The notes under the pieces: generated by a model | Database searches by the model: none | The model's input: only the letters and a program-made list of their open reading frames with translations | Told to the model about the DNA's origin: nothing | In this document: positions 47,569 through 58,579 of the stretch, one piece after another | Layout: each line of letters opens with the position of its first letter | Position numbering within the stretch: position 1 is the stretch's first letter | Translations under genes and position numbers: made by a program | Source of the DNA: Xiphias gladius | Taxonomy: Eukaryota; Chordata; Actinopteri; Istiophoriformes; Xiphiidae | Length of the DNA stretch: 64,000 bases | Assembly: GCF_016859285.1 (NCBI RefSeq) | Contig: NC_053420.1 | Location: 4,313,001-4,377,000 of the forward strand | Reading direction: 5' to 3'

Positions 47569-48280
47569 GGACAGACGTGATGTCTCACGAACGTCCACAC
47601 ACATTCGCATCTCACACATCAGCCCGGCCAGAGGAACAACGCCTGCCACGCTAACCACAATGCTACATCATGTATGCAAGACAAATGGAGGAATATTTTG
47701 GAAGAGACAGAGTAATAACACAGTATGATTATAATGTTCAACGATAATCCAAACATTACACACAGCTTCAAGGATAAACACACTAAAAGGACTCATTCAA
47801 CCAAATCCTTGACTCATTAGTTCTTCTCATACACCTTACAGGTCATCCCGTGAAGGGAGGCTATCTTTAGCATGCTAGCCATGATTGCCTTGCTAACTAT
47901 TCTACATGCTAGAGAGTCTTGAGAATCCACCACTATGCCAGTCCAGTCACATAGAAAGCTTTGCTCAGACTGCAGCTGAAGAAAATTTACAGCTCATAAT
48001 TCACCGCAACACTTAACAAAGTCTCTGTTTAGTCCTCTTTACCTTTACCTTTTTGAAAAAAGTAAACAAGCTAGCACAAACGCATGAACTTGGCCTTGTC
48101 ACAGACTATTATGGCTTTGGGTTTTTTAGATATACTTTTTAGACAACAGGACAAGAACAGGAAAAACTGTTAAAACAAGAATTAAACAGCAAAGCGACCA
48201 AAGTTTTTTGTTTTTTTTTTCCATTTGGACTGACTTTAGTGTCTGTTGCTAGCAGATCTTAAATTACATAACTGAATAAA
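47569..48280 (+). other. abra: Probable abra 3' UTR
   Basis: The first good polyadenylation hexamer after the stop is AATAAA at 48275-48280, followed by a GT-rich segment ('caagtctgtgtg') suited to cleavage. This gives a 3' UTR of about 0.7 kb. A later AATAAA near 49688 is an alternative. Confidence 0.55.
48275..48280 (+). terminator. abra: Candidate abra polyadenylation signal
   Basis: AATAAA on the plus strand with a downstream GT-rich element about 20 bp later. Confidence 0.5.
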
Positions 48281-48322
48281 GCCTGGAAGCCGGGTTGTCA
48301 AGTCTGTGTGACAAAACCAGCG

Positions 48323-48342
48323 TGATGATGATGATGATGATA
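48323..48342. repeat. (GAT)n trinucleotide repeat
   Basis: Six to seven GAT units, read directly. Confidence 0.9.
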
Positions 48343-48392
48343 ATCAGATACAGTATACTATCATACATAAAATGTACCTCTGTGGTGTAGAC

Positions 48393-48580
48393 CAGTGGTT
48401 CTCAACCTTTGTGTAGTCTTGTCTTGGGATGCCAAATGAGAAGATTTAGTTGTTAGTTGTAGTCTATACTGACAGATTAACAGTGAAGACCCTGAAGCCT
48501 ATGAACGGAATACGTTCTGGTCAATGAAATAACAGTGAAATCAAAATATTTCCCATTTTTCTAGGGACCCCTTGGAATCA
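48393..48580. mobile_element. hAT-like element fragment
   Basis: Begins CAGTGGTTCTCAACC, the common hAT terminal sequence, and contains 'ctagggaccccttggaatca' further on. The opposite terminal repeat is not recognised, so this is probably one end of a decayed copy. Confidence 0.5.
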
Positions 48581-48765
48581 AGAGACAGGTACCGGGCGGC
48601 AGAGAGTACGTGGATGCAGCGTCAGCATTTGTACATGCTGGTCTCGAGTCAGTTTGGTGGGCTTTGGGTATAGATGAATTACTTCCTTCAAAATACAGAT
48701 CTTTATCTATTGATATTATTCATGTAGTATGCATGCAAAGCAGGCCTCCCCGACCAGCGGGAAAA

Positions 48766-48830
48766 AACAACTGAATGAAACAGAAAGGGCAAATGCACCA
48801 GGGTTTGTTTGAACTGCACCAAACAGGCTA
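48766..48830 (+). repeat. Partial relative of the left end of the tandem duplication
   Basis: 'aacaactgaatgaaacagaa', 'gggcaaatgcaccag' and 'ctgcaccaaacag' closely match 49878-49937 at the start of the 1185-bp duplication. This makes three occurrences in 4 kb of the same short segment, in direct orientation. Confidence 0.8.
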
Positions 48831-49856
48831 GCTGTGAAAGCACATTAAAATTCAACCCGCGGCAACTCTTGAAAAGTAGCCCAATGGATCTGGCAACGCT
48901 GCCTGGCAGCAGTTGGAGCTAATATTTACATTAAGACAGGAACAAAAGAGGAAAAAAAACATTGGATTTTTTAAAATATTTTTGTTATTGTATGTGTGTT
49001 TTTGTATGGGATTTAATTTTACAACCTTTACCAAATCAACTTTTGCTCAAACCTTTATAGAGACTAGTGGATGTACAGTATGCGGATGTGGTTGTTTAAT
49101 TTAAAAGCAGTTTGAGCAAGTAGGCTGCTCTCTATGGACTGACACACAGAGCTGCCTGTCGTCTGTCGGAGTCATTGACTCTTTCCGGACCACAATAATT
49201 AGCTGTGAACTGCTCCCTAGCCAACTGACTGGCTGATTTGCCTCTTTTCTGTCCTTGATTTTCAAAGCAGAAAAGCTGTAGAGTTATGTGATAAGCGCTC
49301 ACATGTACAGTAGCATTTTGTCTGTACAGGAACCCCAGCATTAGCAAGAAGCTTAAGCACAGTAATGGAAATCTTATCTGTTTATTTATGAAAAACTCTC
49401 GTCCACTGAGTGCATGTGTAACGTGTGTTAGTTTTCAAGTAAATAATTCTATCGTGAAAGGTGTTTTACCTCGTTTTAACATTTGGGAGAAATCGAAGTG
49501 GTGTGAAAGAGACTTAGAAGTGCTTGATAAATAAATTCTGAATATTTTTTTTCTTTCAAAGTGAAAGCATGTGAGTCTTCTTACAGAAGGAGAATTTTGT
49601 TACAAGAACTGTGCAGTGCTGAGACGGTGAAATTAGAGTTGTAGCATTTTTGCTGTGCTTAGTGTTGACATAGGATATAAGGAAGTCAATAAAGACTTAA
49701 ATTTGAATACTGATCTTCTGTTTTTCTTTTTTTAAAGCAGATTTGGTGGGATATTGAGCTACTGAGCAGATCATTTGTTTCAAGTACGCCTTCTACTTTA
49801 TACAGTTAGCAAACGGTAGAAGCTGCTCAGTCATTTTCCGATGGCCCTCGGGCGGC
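48831..49856. other. Intergenic, no gene recognised
   Basis: AT-rich with no exon or named repeat that I can support. Lies downstream of abra. Confidence 0.5.
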
Positions 49857-49880
49857 TGTTTTAGGCACCGGCCTAAAACA
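49857..49880. repeat. Short perfect hairpin at the duplication edge
   Basis: TGTTTTAGGC, then ACCG, then GCCTAAAACA: 10-bp perfect arms with a 4-nt loop, ending 7 bp before the first copy of the 1185-bp duplication. Confidence 0.85.
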
Positions 49881-49887
49881 ACTGAAT

Positions 49888-51072
49888 GAAACAGAAAAGG
49901 GCAAATGCTCCAGAGTTTGTTTTAGGTGCACCAAACAGATGGTAATTATAAATTAGAGGAGCCTTGCCTCATGTTTGCATAGTGAAACGTGTGACCGGTA
50001 TCTGCAGTGGAATGTCTGTGCGCTTTTGCAGCCACGGAACGGTATCCTAACATGTGCTGCGTGTGTCTCAAGATGTTTTCGGAGCTTCGCTCAGCGGGTT
50101 CGAGCGAAATGAGACATGCTTGATGACATCAAACGTTACGCCGGATGCAGCGCGACTGTTCGATGCCGGACACATACAACCATCTATTCTTACAAGAGAA
50201 ACAGAAACATTCGACTGACAATACACAACTATGTACACAAGGGCAATGAAAAATGTAAGAAAGGTTATTTATAGTTGTAGGTTTAACTTTATATTCCATC
50301 TGGGCGGCTTAAGGCTTTAGTTTACTCCCCAGTGTTCTCATTTACCGATGTCACTGCTGCAATGAATTGTGGCCTATTCACTCTGAAAAGTCTACAATGA
50401 TGCACACTTGCTAAAAATCCTTGGGGAGGTCTCCAGAAGTTCACGCCAGAGCCCTTAAGCGCTTCCCGATGCTGCAGTGAGACGGTCTTGAGCCCTTGTG
50501 GACTCTGAGGCCGTCAGTCCGGACGCTGTTGGCAGATCGCTGAGCTTTTTCACTTTTCCTCCTCATTACACCTCCCTCTGCCGCCCGGGTGTCCCTTGGA
50601 GGGGACAAGGGAAAGTAAAGGAGTGGGGCAGAGGAGCGATGAGGGAAAGGAGAGGCCATCTGGGAGACAGCCCAGGTGTCTGCTATTGATTGAAGCGGCT
50701 GAATCACGAACGCAATACACAGATGTTTTACATTTAACATTTATCACCAAAAGGCTTTGCATGTATGGCCTCATGAAACTTTTCTTAATCCTCATATTTG
50801 GAAGACACCGCCATTCTACAGCTGAGCAGTGGCGCTAAAGTCGAGGATTTGGCCGAAACTAACTGCTTTCCAATGACATGTTGTCCAACCGCGTCGGAAG
50901 ACAAATGCTTTTGCCAATGGCCACACGTGACAGCGGCGCGAAACCCTAAAATAATTAAAATGGGGTTAACAGCAAACACTTTAGGGCAGTTTCTCCTTGA
51001 AGGCATTCGTGGCGTGGCACTAGTTTGCACATATGAAAAATGATGGAAGAAGTCGCTTGAAGAACTGAAAAA
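49888..51072 (+). repeat. Tandem duplication, unit 1 (1185 bp)
   Basis: Bases from 49888 recur from 51073 with a constant offset of 1185. By eye I find only about a dozen differences, clustered in part near 50085 and 51270, so the two units are roughly 99% identical. Open frames inside (for example 50441-50740 minus) show no recognisable domain. Confidence 0.95.
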
Positions 51073-52257
51073 GAAACAGAAAAGGGCAAATGCTCCAGAG
51101 TTTGTTTTAGGTGCACCAAACAGATGGTAATTATAAATTAGAGGAGCCTTGCCTCATGTTTGCATAGTGAAACGTGTGACCGGTATCTGCGGTGGAATGT
51201 CTGTGCGCTTTTGCAGCCACGGAACGGTATCCTAACATGTGCTGCGTGTGTCTCAAGATGTTTTTGAGCTTACGTCAGCGAGGTTTGAGCGAAATGAGAC
51301 ATGCTTGATGACATCAAACGTTACGCCGGATGCAGCGCGACTGTTCGATGCCGGACACATACAACCATCTATTCTTACAAGAGAAACAGAAACATTCGAC
51401 TGACAATACACAACTATGTACACAAGGGCAATGAAAAATGTAAGAAAGGTTATTTATAGTTGTAGGTTTAACTTTATATTCCATCTGGGCGGCTTAAGGC
51501 TTTAGTTTACTCCCCAGTGTTCTCATTTACCGATGTCACTGCTGCAATGAATTATGGCCTATTCACTCTGAAAAGTCTACAATGATGCACACTTGCTAAA
51601 AATCCTTGGGGAGGTCTCCAGAAGTTCACGCCAGAGCCCTTAAGCGCTTCCCGATGCTGCAGTGAGACGGTCTTGAGCCCTTGTGGACTCTGAGGCCGTC
51701 AGTCCGGACGCTGTTGGCAGATCGCTGAGCTTTTTCACTTTTCCTCCTCATTACACCTCCCTCTGCCGCCCGGGTGTCCCTTGGAGGGGACAAGGGAAAG
51801 TAAAGGAGTGGGGCAGAGGAGCGATGAGGGAGAGGAGAGGCCATCTGGGAGACAGCCCAGGTGTCGGCTATTGATTGAAGCGGCTGAATCACGAACGCAA
51901 TACACAGATGTTTTACATTTAACATTTATCACCAAAAGGCTTTGCATGTATGGCCTCATGAAACTTTTCTTAATCCTCATATTTGGAAGACACCGCCATT
52001 CTACAGCTGAGCAGTGGCGCTAAAGTCGAGGATTTGGCCGAAACTAACTGCTTTCCAATGACATGTTGTCCAACCGCGTCGGAAGACAAATGCTTTTGCC
52101 AATGGCCACACGTGACAGCGGCGCGAAACCCTAAAATAATTAAAATGGGGTTAACAGCAAACACTTTAGGGCAGTTTCTCCTTGAAGGCATTCGTGACGT
52201 GGCACTAGTTTGCACATATGAAAAATGATGGAAGAAGTCGCTTGAAGAACTGAAAAA
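51073..52257 (+). repeat. Tandem duplication, unit 2 (1185 bp)
   Basis: Second copy, directly adjacent. Both junctions lie at a short shared sequence around GAAACAGAAAAG, which suggests unequal exchange or replication slippage at microhomology. Assembly duplication is an alternative. Confidence 0.95.
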
Positions 52258-52545
52258 AGAAACAGAAAAGAGACAGAAAAGGAGGTGGAAGAAAAGAAGG
52301 ACAATTTGAAGAATGCATTTGAAGAAAAGCGGAGGGAGGTGGTAGGGAGGAGGTGGAAAAATGCCAGGTAAGGGAGAGTTAGTAAAAGAGGAGGCAGAAC
52401 AGAAAAGCACTGAAGAAAAGAGAAGGTAAGAGTTGTTAAGTAGGGCGATGGGGAAAAAGGAGGAGGTCATGTAAAGGAGAAAGGGCGGGTGGAGGGAAAG
52501 GAAAGGATGGAAAGGAAAGGAGGACATGGAAGAATGATAGTAGAG
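52253..52545. repeat. Purine-rich tract after the tandem duplication
   Basis: A nearly pure A/G plus strand of about 290 bp with repeats such as 'aaggaaaggatggaaaggaa'. The long minus-strand open frame through it is low-complexity and not a gene. Confidence 0.85.
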
Positions 52546-53007
52546 GACACGTCTGGGTTTTTAAAAATTCACTCTTTGATTGAGTCGAAGTCCAGCCCCA
52601 TATTTTTTTATTTCCTCATTTCTTATTATGCACAAATGAAACTAAAGTACCTGTAAATGTCACATTGGAAAACAGTAACGCAGTAGGACACACCACAGTG
52701 TGGCAGAGGAGCGTCTGCACCGGAGCACAACTCCTTCCTATATAGTGTCAGTGTGTTGCTGAGGTGAAACATGCTGTTGTTTGGGATTGTAATTTCCCCC
52801 GTGGAGAAAATGATTTATGTCTCAATTTACATTTGCACCCTCCCAGGGCCTCCTGCTGGTTCATCCAATTTTAGTGTGTGAATTTCTCTTTCTGTCTTTG
52901 TGTATGCAAGTCACGCTAGCACTTGTACGTGTGTGTGAGTGTGTGTGATGTGGTGGCTTCTCCGTCTGTCAGTCTGCGCATGTGCATGCAAGTCATGCCT
53001 TTGCCCG

Positions 53008-53008
53008 C

Positions 53009-53039
<31 letters not shown>

Positions 53040-53051
53040 CGTGTGTTTGTG
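53008..53051. repeat. (GT)n microsatellite
   Basis: GT tract with GC interruptions. A shorter one follows at about 53100-53118. Confidence 0.93.
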
Positions 53052-53524
53052 TCCGCCTAGTGGGACCTGGCGTCCTGTCACACAATTGCTTTGTGTGCAT
53101 ATGTGTGTGTGTGTGTGTCCTCCCAGTCGTTACACACCCGCCAACACTGGACCAGTGAGCCAAGGGGGGACATTTCAGAGGAACGCTGTTGGTCATGCCA
53201 TAAATCACGTTATAATTATATCTCAAATTTATTTTGGCTTTACCCAAGAAAGGACCTGCAGGTATCTGTGTGTTAAAGTTCATACACACCACTGCCTCTG
53301 CAGGCAGGAGCAGGGATTTTGACGGCTCAGTCACCTGCGTCATTTTTTTCACGCACAGTGTGAACTTTGAGTCGAACGCTGCAAAAAAATGAGGCAGAGG
53401 GGTCTCGGACCAAATAGCGAACGCTTGGGAGTTCTGAGGATGTGAGTCCGGCCCCCTATGAGGCTCAGTGAATTTCTGAAGTCCAGCACCCAAAGTGAAG
53501 AATGAAAAGTGCTCGGAGGGAAAC

Positions 53525-53700
53525 TAGTGCAGGCAGTAGCGTGGTATGTTCGTTTGCAACTGAAAGACACCGGTGGTGCGGCGCCTGGTTCAAATCCGGC
53601 CTGTTCTCCGTACCGGGAAGCGTCGAAAACCAATCCTGCGGCGGCCTTCGCCCCATCTCCCACCTCCCCATCCCCCACCCCAGTCCGGTGGTTATATTAT
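53525..53700 (+). repeat. tRNA-derived SINE-like segment
   Basis: 'gcagtagcgtggtatg' resembles an A box, and 'ctggttcaaatccggcc' resembles a tRNA B box 50 bp further on, the spacing expected of a tRNA-like Pol III promoter. The downstream part runs into a C-rich stretch and then T-rich sequence. A retroposed SINE head is likely; no target duplication was identified. Confidence 0.5.
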
Positions 53701-53813
53701 GAAAGAAGCCCGTACATTTAAAAAAACATTTTGGGGTTTTTTTCAAAATGACTAGAAATACTTGTACACACTTGGTTGGCATAGCCTGGGAGTCCACTGT
53801 TGGTAAGATAGGA

Positions 53814-53815
53814 GT

Positions 53816-53858
<43 letters not shown>

Positions 53859-53890
53859 CGTGAGAGAGCGAGAGAGAGAGAGCGAGAGAG
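53814..53890. repeat. Compound (GT)n(GA)n microsatellite
   Basis: About 20 GT units, a short spacer, then GA units mixed with GC, leading into a purine-rich run that extends to about 54090. Confidence 0.95.
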
Positions 53891-54902
53891 ACATTAATAC
53901 AAGCTGATCAGTTTGGTCGCCCAGGAGTCTGGACGTCTGCCAGAGAGAGAAGAGAGACGGAGGGAGAAACAGTGAGTGATGAGGGGAGAAAGAGAGAAGG
54001 AAAACAAGCAGGATCCTACAAGAGAAAATAAGGAGACGGACGGACAGAAGGAAATGTAGAGAAAGGGAGAAAGAGGTTGCAGGGAGAGTATTCCATCTAG
54101 ACTGGCTGAAGCTTCATACTTGCTCGTCCTTAGCTGCTGACTGTCAAACGAAATGAATCCCTCCTCTCCTCTGCTTGTCTCTCCAGCGCCCCATCTCATT
54201 CTCCATCTTTCTTATTATTGTGCTTTTCCTCCTCCTCCCTCCCCCGTGTCTTTTCTCTCTCGTCTTCCTTCCCTTCTCGTCTGCTCCCGTCAGCGTTTTG
54301 CCGGTTTATTGAGGTTCAGGAAAGTTGTTTTTTTTAAGTTCGTCAGGATGATGATCACTAGAAGGTAAAAAGCAAGTAGGGATACCATGACTCCGAATTC
54401 CATCCATGTGCCTCTGGTACATTATTGGCTCCGTTGCTGCACGCTAACGCTTATGGACTGACACGTCAACATGTAATCATGCTTTGCGATAGTATGTTAA
54501 GTGACGAGTCCTTTGCGTCTGATGCCCTGTGTGGATGTAATAGAGTATGCACTCTGCTGTCGATCATCGCCACAACATGTCTAATTTCAGCCCAGGTCTC
54601 AAGCAACGGAGCAGGCATTTAATCAAATCAGTCTGTGGCAATAATGGTGCTAGCTTGATCTTTATAAATTGTTTGCAGTAGCCTAAAGCCTATTATGGTA
54701 ATGTTATGTTAATGCTGTTCCACCCTGTCTCCCAGCTATCCTCTGTCCCACTAACTTCTGTAACTTATTGGGTTTTCTGTTTCTCTGGTTTTTTTTGGGT
54801 TTTTTTTCCATCAGCCTGTCTAAAAAGCTGAACCACATTTCGGGGGTTTCCTATAGATATATATTTAAGGCGGTACTGGATAGTAATATTAAAAGACCTC
54901 AC

Positions 54903-55253
54903 TGTCATGATCTGCCCGTCTCACTGACTCTTGGCCTGGACTCTGTGCTTCCTGCTTTATTTTGTAATCACTTACCTGTCGTGCGTTTGGTGACAAAGAC
55001 TCCCCGTCTTTGTGTTTTCCGCCCGCATTTTGTGATTGCTTGCCCCGCCCTAATCACTTTCACCTGTGTCCTATCGTCTTCCCCTCACTGGTGTATTTAA
55101 GTCTCCGTGTTCCCTTCGCTCCTTGTCCGTTTGCCCTCTTGTTCCACCCGAACGACTGTCAGTTTTATTTCGGCCATTAAAAGAGCGACTTCGCTCATCC
55201 AGCCTGCCTCCGTTTGTGTCTCCGTTTGGGTCCAGAAATCACTGGACATTACA
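54903..55253 (+). mobile_element. Probable solo LTR of a retrotransposon
   Basis: A 351-bp segment that begins TGTCATGATCTGCCC and ends GGACATTACA, giving TG...CA edges. Flanking pentamers CTCAC and CTCCC differ at one base, as expected for an old 5-bp target duplication. Inside, TATTTAA at 55094-55100 could be a TATA box, and ATTAAA at 55176-55181 could be a polyadenylation signal, in the order expected of an LTR. Sequence character resembles fish Gypsy-type LTRs. No internal retroviral gene region is present on either side, so it is a solo LTR. Confidence 0.6.
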
Positions 55254-57239
55254 CTCCCTGTTATGTCCCAAGATAACGTCCAAAGTCAACCGCGACGTAT
55301 CGAACGAGTCGGACACGTGGGAGCTGTAGTCTCCGTCGTCTCGCACATGATGTTACCACCACAAGTTAAACAAATACACGAATAAAACCAAAAATTAAAG
55401 CATCTAATGATGGAGTTAAACTATTTTATTTACGGTTGGAATAGAATAACAATACACCAAATTGTGCATTTACTCAACAATATAACAGTTTTCCAAAGAA
55501 TCTGCAAATATACTTGTGTTTTAAATGACAATACGGTGGATAAAACTAAAGTTTACACCATTTTGTTACTCTTCTTATAACATTCAGTAATACATGAACA
55601 ACTGATGGAAAGCAATGCAGATGGGAATTTGCTGCTTAATGCTTTGCTAACGTCAGCCTATGCTAACATTTGTCGACACTAACCTACTGGTGGGATGAAA
55701 ACTTAAAAAATTACAATATACTTGTAAATGGAAGTTTGAAGTCCTCGGTCGTTCATTTAAATTCTGAATTTAAATTGTGATACACTCCCTTCTTTTTGCT
55801 GCTGCTGAGGTGCCGTTGGGCAACAAATGCAACAAAGTCGGCTGCTCCAATGACGCTAAGACGGCAGGAGACTGAAGGATGGAGCAGCTGACATTGAATG
55901 TGTTGGTGTAGCTCAGAGTATATGTTTTTATGTACGCTGCGTAAATTCTTATCGGTGAGAAAACCTGGTTTTTCCATCGGCATTGCTTCCAAAAGTTGCT
56001 CACATCACATGTTCCTGACAACATGAGAAGGCCTGTGATACTAGTTCATCTCATCTCATCCCAAAACCAAAACATCACCTTCATATAAGGGGCCTTAGGA
56101 AAATGACATGTTTTGAAATGTCTCAGGTGTCCTCAAAAGGCCTCAAATGACTTTTTAGCGATGAGAATTTAAGGCTGTGAGTGCTGCAGATAAAATGGCT
56201 TTATAGCATTGGACGAATAAAAAGGAGGACCTGCTCGGACGTTTTGTGGTTGGAGCCCAAAGCGCGTCGGCACCAGTTTACGAATGACGACGTGAGACGG
56301 AAATATGAACATACAGAGAAAGGCGAGGGGTAAATTCTTCAGGAACAGTGTTGAGAAACACAAGTTACTAAACTCCGTGGCACTTTGATTCTCACTGGGC
56401 TCACCCAACCTAAAAATGTATTCACTCATGGTAATGTGGAAAGCTTTGGATGAGAGGATCTACCAGATGGCATGTGGGGGAAACTTTTATGAGGGTTGGG
56501 TTGGGGAAGGGCCTCCGAGGAGAGCAAAAAAAAGGAGTTTGGGAACCGCTGCCTCTGCAGCACAGCAGACTGGAAGAGATGTGTTGCTTTTGGGATCCGC
56601 CAGCCACCGTTTCGTAACAGCCACAGTGGAGCTGCAGCTCCCCTTTCATCCTCCCACTCCTCCACCTCTTCACCCGGAGAGAACATGATATGTGTCTAGA
56701 AACGTCCACACTGTCACTCTAAAAAGAAAAGGACACAAACAGTGCTCTCGTTCCTTCTAATAAGTGAAACCCATGTACTTAAAAGGAAAAAGATATGGAC
56801 GATTTAAGCACAGAAGGGTTTTTTTTTTCTTTTTTTTCCTTAAAGAACTTCAAAGGGAATTCTACCCAAATTCACTTTTAGGTTGATCTTCTGCAAAGAC
56901 AGACAGAAACTTCACGGCTTTGCCGGTGCCGCCTTTGTGTGAATAATCAGGGTTACCAAATATGCCATCATTAAACTCAACAAAATCAAAAAGGTAAACT
57001 TTTCTTCTTCTTTGCATCAAGATTAGCTCCGAGCTTGGAAAGTAATGTGACTGATACAGGAGGCAGGTAAAGTTCTCATAGCCTACCGTGTTAACGCTCT
57101 TTGTTTTGTTTGTTTCGCAGCGGACGGCACAATTCTTTTTCAGGTTTTTTTTCAGCGTGTTCGAAGTATTTTGCAAGCAATTCATGCACTCACTCGTGTT
57201 CATTTATATATAAACCTCAAGTTAAAAACCAAAAATAAA

Positions 57240-57255
57240 CAGCTAGCTAGCTAGC
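57240..57255. repeat. (AGCT)n tetranucleotide repeat
   Basis: Four self-complementary AGCT units, read directly. Confidence 0.9.
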
Positions 57256-58554
57256 CAGCCCGCTCGGCCAGAGGAGGACTGTGTGTCTCCAAAAATGCAG
57301 AAACCTAAGTTCCTGTAGCTTGAAAGGAAATGAATTATTATTAGTAAGTTACAGTTAAGGCGGTTTTAGATCTGCTTGCTCCTTACTTGCGTTTGCTTGA
57401 TTTCCTGAACACATCTTCTGTTCATCGGTCTATTCAAAGGTGAATTTACCCATGGTTTCACCCGCTCCACTTCATGCAAATCATGCAAATGCCAGCGTTT
57501 TAATCGGGGAAACTGGCCATAGCTACGCTGCTGTGCGTGTGTGGGCCCCTTACGGTGCCATTAGACTGAATAGAAAGTTGGGGAAACTGTCTGTTTTTTT
57601 GCAGAATGTCAACCTAAAAGGCAGTTAGGATGGAAAAGGACCCCAACAGACCTCCATTACTATTCTTAGAGATGGCTAGATTGCGAATGTTCTCGTTTTT
57701 TTTTTTTTTTTTTTTTCATCCTACTCTACTTGATGGTGCATTTAAACATCAATAAAGAAATAATAGCAACATTTTTCTAAGTTTAGAAAATAAGTCTTGA
57801 TAAGAAACAGGTCAGAATGTTCGAATATTTACGCTGCAAAAAAATTTTTTTTTTTTTTTTTTTTTTGCTCAGTTTGTTCAATTAAGCCCACAGCAAGGAG
57901 TGGGGAGAATACACAAATAGTCAGTTGAAATATCAGTATATCAGAAATTCATTAAGAACATACGCAAAGATAATCATTTCCATAGATGACACTTAAATTA
58001 CTTTAAGTAATGGGTTGAGATGGTGACACTGTAAAACTTTTTTTTGCGTTGTTTTGATTACTTTATGTGACAATTCTTAGTCCTTAGCCCTGACAAAATG
58101 TATATCTGTGTGTTTAAGGCCTCTACTTACATTACAATTGATAGTAGTAGATACATAATTAACATCCATGTGGCAGACACAATCAAAATATGGGGGAATG
58201 CAAAAACGTACATTTTTGGTGCTGATCGTGTCAACTACAGCGTCTGCATGGTTTCATTCCTTTCCCCTTCAAAGTTACAAAATGTCACAAACAAACTCTG
58301 ATGAACAAGAAGCTTTTGATAAACCAAATTACACAGTCAATTTTAATAAACATTAACTACTCTTAATCCTGCTAGCCGTGTGGGCACATATTGTGTATCT
58401 CTCTCTCTCAAACAGTTAGAGAACAAACTGTTCTTGCGTGGGTCTCCTGTGTACATGTTTACACCGAAATTCACACTAATGCCAGAAGCTGCACCTGTAG
58501 CCATCATAGACAACCCACCGTTCACTGCGTGCCATACTGCTTGCTGCCATGCTG

Positions 58555-58579
58555 CCCCCCCCCACCCCCCACCCCCCCC
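58555..58579 (-). other. Candidate G-quadruplex (minus strand)
   Basis: Three long C runs (9, 6 and 8) separated by single A on the plus strand, so the minus strand has long G runs that can form a four-stranded structure. It would fall in the transcribed strand sequence of the RIM 3' UTR if that UTR reaches here. Confidence 0.7.

Larger units (their letters stand above)
52546..54902. other. Intergenic, repeats only
   Basis: GT microsatellites (53008-53051, 53814-53855), a SINE-like segment (53525-53700) and a purine-rich run to about 54090. No exon is supported. Confidence 0.5.

Noticed and set aside
47089-47658. 189-codon open frame on the minus strand opposite abra exon 2
   Set aside because: It is the antisense shadow of a GC-rich coding exon. 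The plus-strand frame is clearly ABRA, and the antisense product has no recognisable domain.
51970-52527. 185-codon minus-strand open frame over the end of the duplication and the purine-rich tract
   Set aside because: Its N-terminal half is Ser/Phe/Pro-rich translation of the low-complexity purine tract, and its other half is within noncoding duplicated sequence. No domain is visible.
54903-55253. Considered as part of a complete endogenous retrovirus
   Set aside because: No second LTR and no gag/pol/env-like sequence is visible on either side, so only a solo LTR can be supported.
56862-57203. 113-codon minus-strand open frame near the RIM 3' region
   Set aside because: No recognisable domain or splice context. 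I could not match it to a known vertebrate family, and the length is reachable by chance.
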